This document shows positions 63,926 to 64,000 of a stretch of DNA of 64,000 nt, piece by piece (the stretch's first letter is position 1; the number at the start of each line of letters is the position of its first letter). Source of the DNA: Devosia ureilytica. GTDB lineage: Bacteria; Pseudomonadota; Alphaproteobacteria; Rhizobiales; Devosiaceae. Where the stretch lies: positions 31,488 to 95,487 of the forward strand of contig NZ_JAMZCU010000005.1 in the NCBI RefSeq assembly GCF_024273195.1, in the 5' to 3' direction. Made by a program: the position numbers and the translations under genes. The notes below the pieces were generated by a model, which worked only from the letters and a program-made list of their open reading frames with translations, was not told where the DNA came from and ran no database searches.

Positions 63926-63992
63926 ACCTCTCCCTTGGGGGAGAGGTCGACGACGAAGTCGGCGGGTGAGGGGGCCCTCCCGGCAAACCCAG
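63926..63992. repeat. Palindromic intergenic repeat (CTCTCCC-type), at window end
   Basis: CCTCTCCCTTGGGGGAGAGG followed by a CGGCGGGTGAGGGGGC segment matches the arrangement at 21056 and belongs to the same dispersed repeat family. Confidence 0.6.
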
Positions 63993-64000
63993 ACAGGGGG

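Overview
This is a GC-rich (by eye), densely coding stretch of an alphaproteobacterial chromosome. The gene order yidC-yihA, zapA-6S RNA-fthC-ymdB-yebC-ruvCAB-ybgC-tolQRAB, tkt-gap-pgk and argB points to Hyphomicrobiales. My best guess is a Devosia-like organism, but the genus is inferred from layout and protein style, not from a search. I see no rRNA, phage, insertion sequence, transposase or CRISPR array.

Layout. 1-1.7 kb (+): the end of yidC, then yihA. 1.8-17.7 kb (almost all -): a GATase, a Tat-exported MsrB, a fasciclin-domain protein, tolB-A-R-Q, ybgC, a 69-aa HhH protein, a Nudix hydrolase, ruvB-A-C, yebC, an AGCS symporter, a YmdB-type phosphoesterase, fthC, a 6S RNA gene, a parDE-type toxin-antitoxin pair, zapA and a DUF4164 protein; one diguanylate cyclase reads (+). 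18-31.2 kb (+): tkt, gap, pgk, class I aldolase, a ThiE-like protein, a Sel1-repeat protein, an inositol-monophosphatase family enzyme and a MotA/MotB-like pair. 31.9-34.8 kb (+): pal, cpoB, tilS. 34.9-43.3 kb: an ECF sigma/RskA pair, argB, a TetR-controlled MFS exporter, ilvA, a large exported unknown protein and a pyrimidine 5'-nucleotidase. 43.4-51.2 kb: an ABC exporter, an arsenic operon (arsR-arsC-aqpS-arsC), a metal-sensing ArsR with a CDF exporter, an SDR and a YhiN-type flavoprotein. 51.3-62.6 kb (+): an HD-GYP response regulator and a chemotaxis operon (STAS-cheY-cheA-cheW-mcp-cheW-cheR-cheB-unknown). The window ends with tRNA-Met and a glyoxalase-family dioxygenase.

How the genes work together. 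The Tol-Pal machine (TolQRAB, Pal, CpoB, with YbgC) is split in two. tolQRAB reads leftward at 4-7.6 kb and pal-cpoB reads rightward from 31.9 kb. Flipping the segment between them would restore the usual ruvCAB-ybgC-tolQRAB-pal-cpoB-tilS order, so I infer a large inversion. A roughly 245-bp inverted repeat with a strong hairpin sits close to the right junction, with a second copy upstream of pgk.

The most novel item is the last gene of the chemotaxis operon. It encodes a 572-residue cytoplasmic protein translationally coupled to cheB. It carries two degenerate copies of the chemoreceptor signalling-hairpin tip, with a CheZ-like DxxxQ helix between them. The operon has no cheZ or cheD, so this protein is a candidate CheY-phosphate sink or array adaptor. 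A 15-codon open frame that copies the receptor's C-terminal tail lies between mcp and the second cheW.
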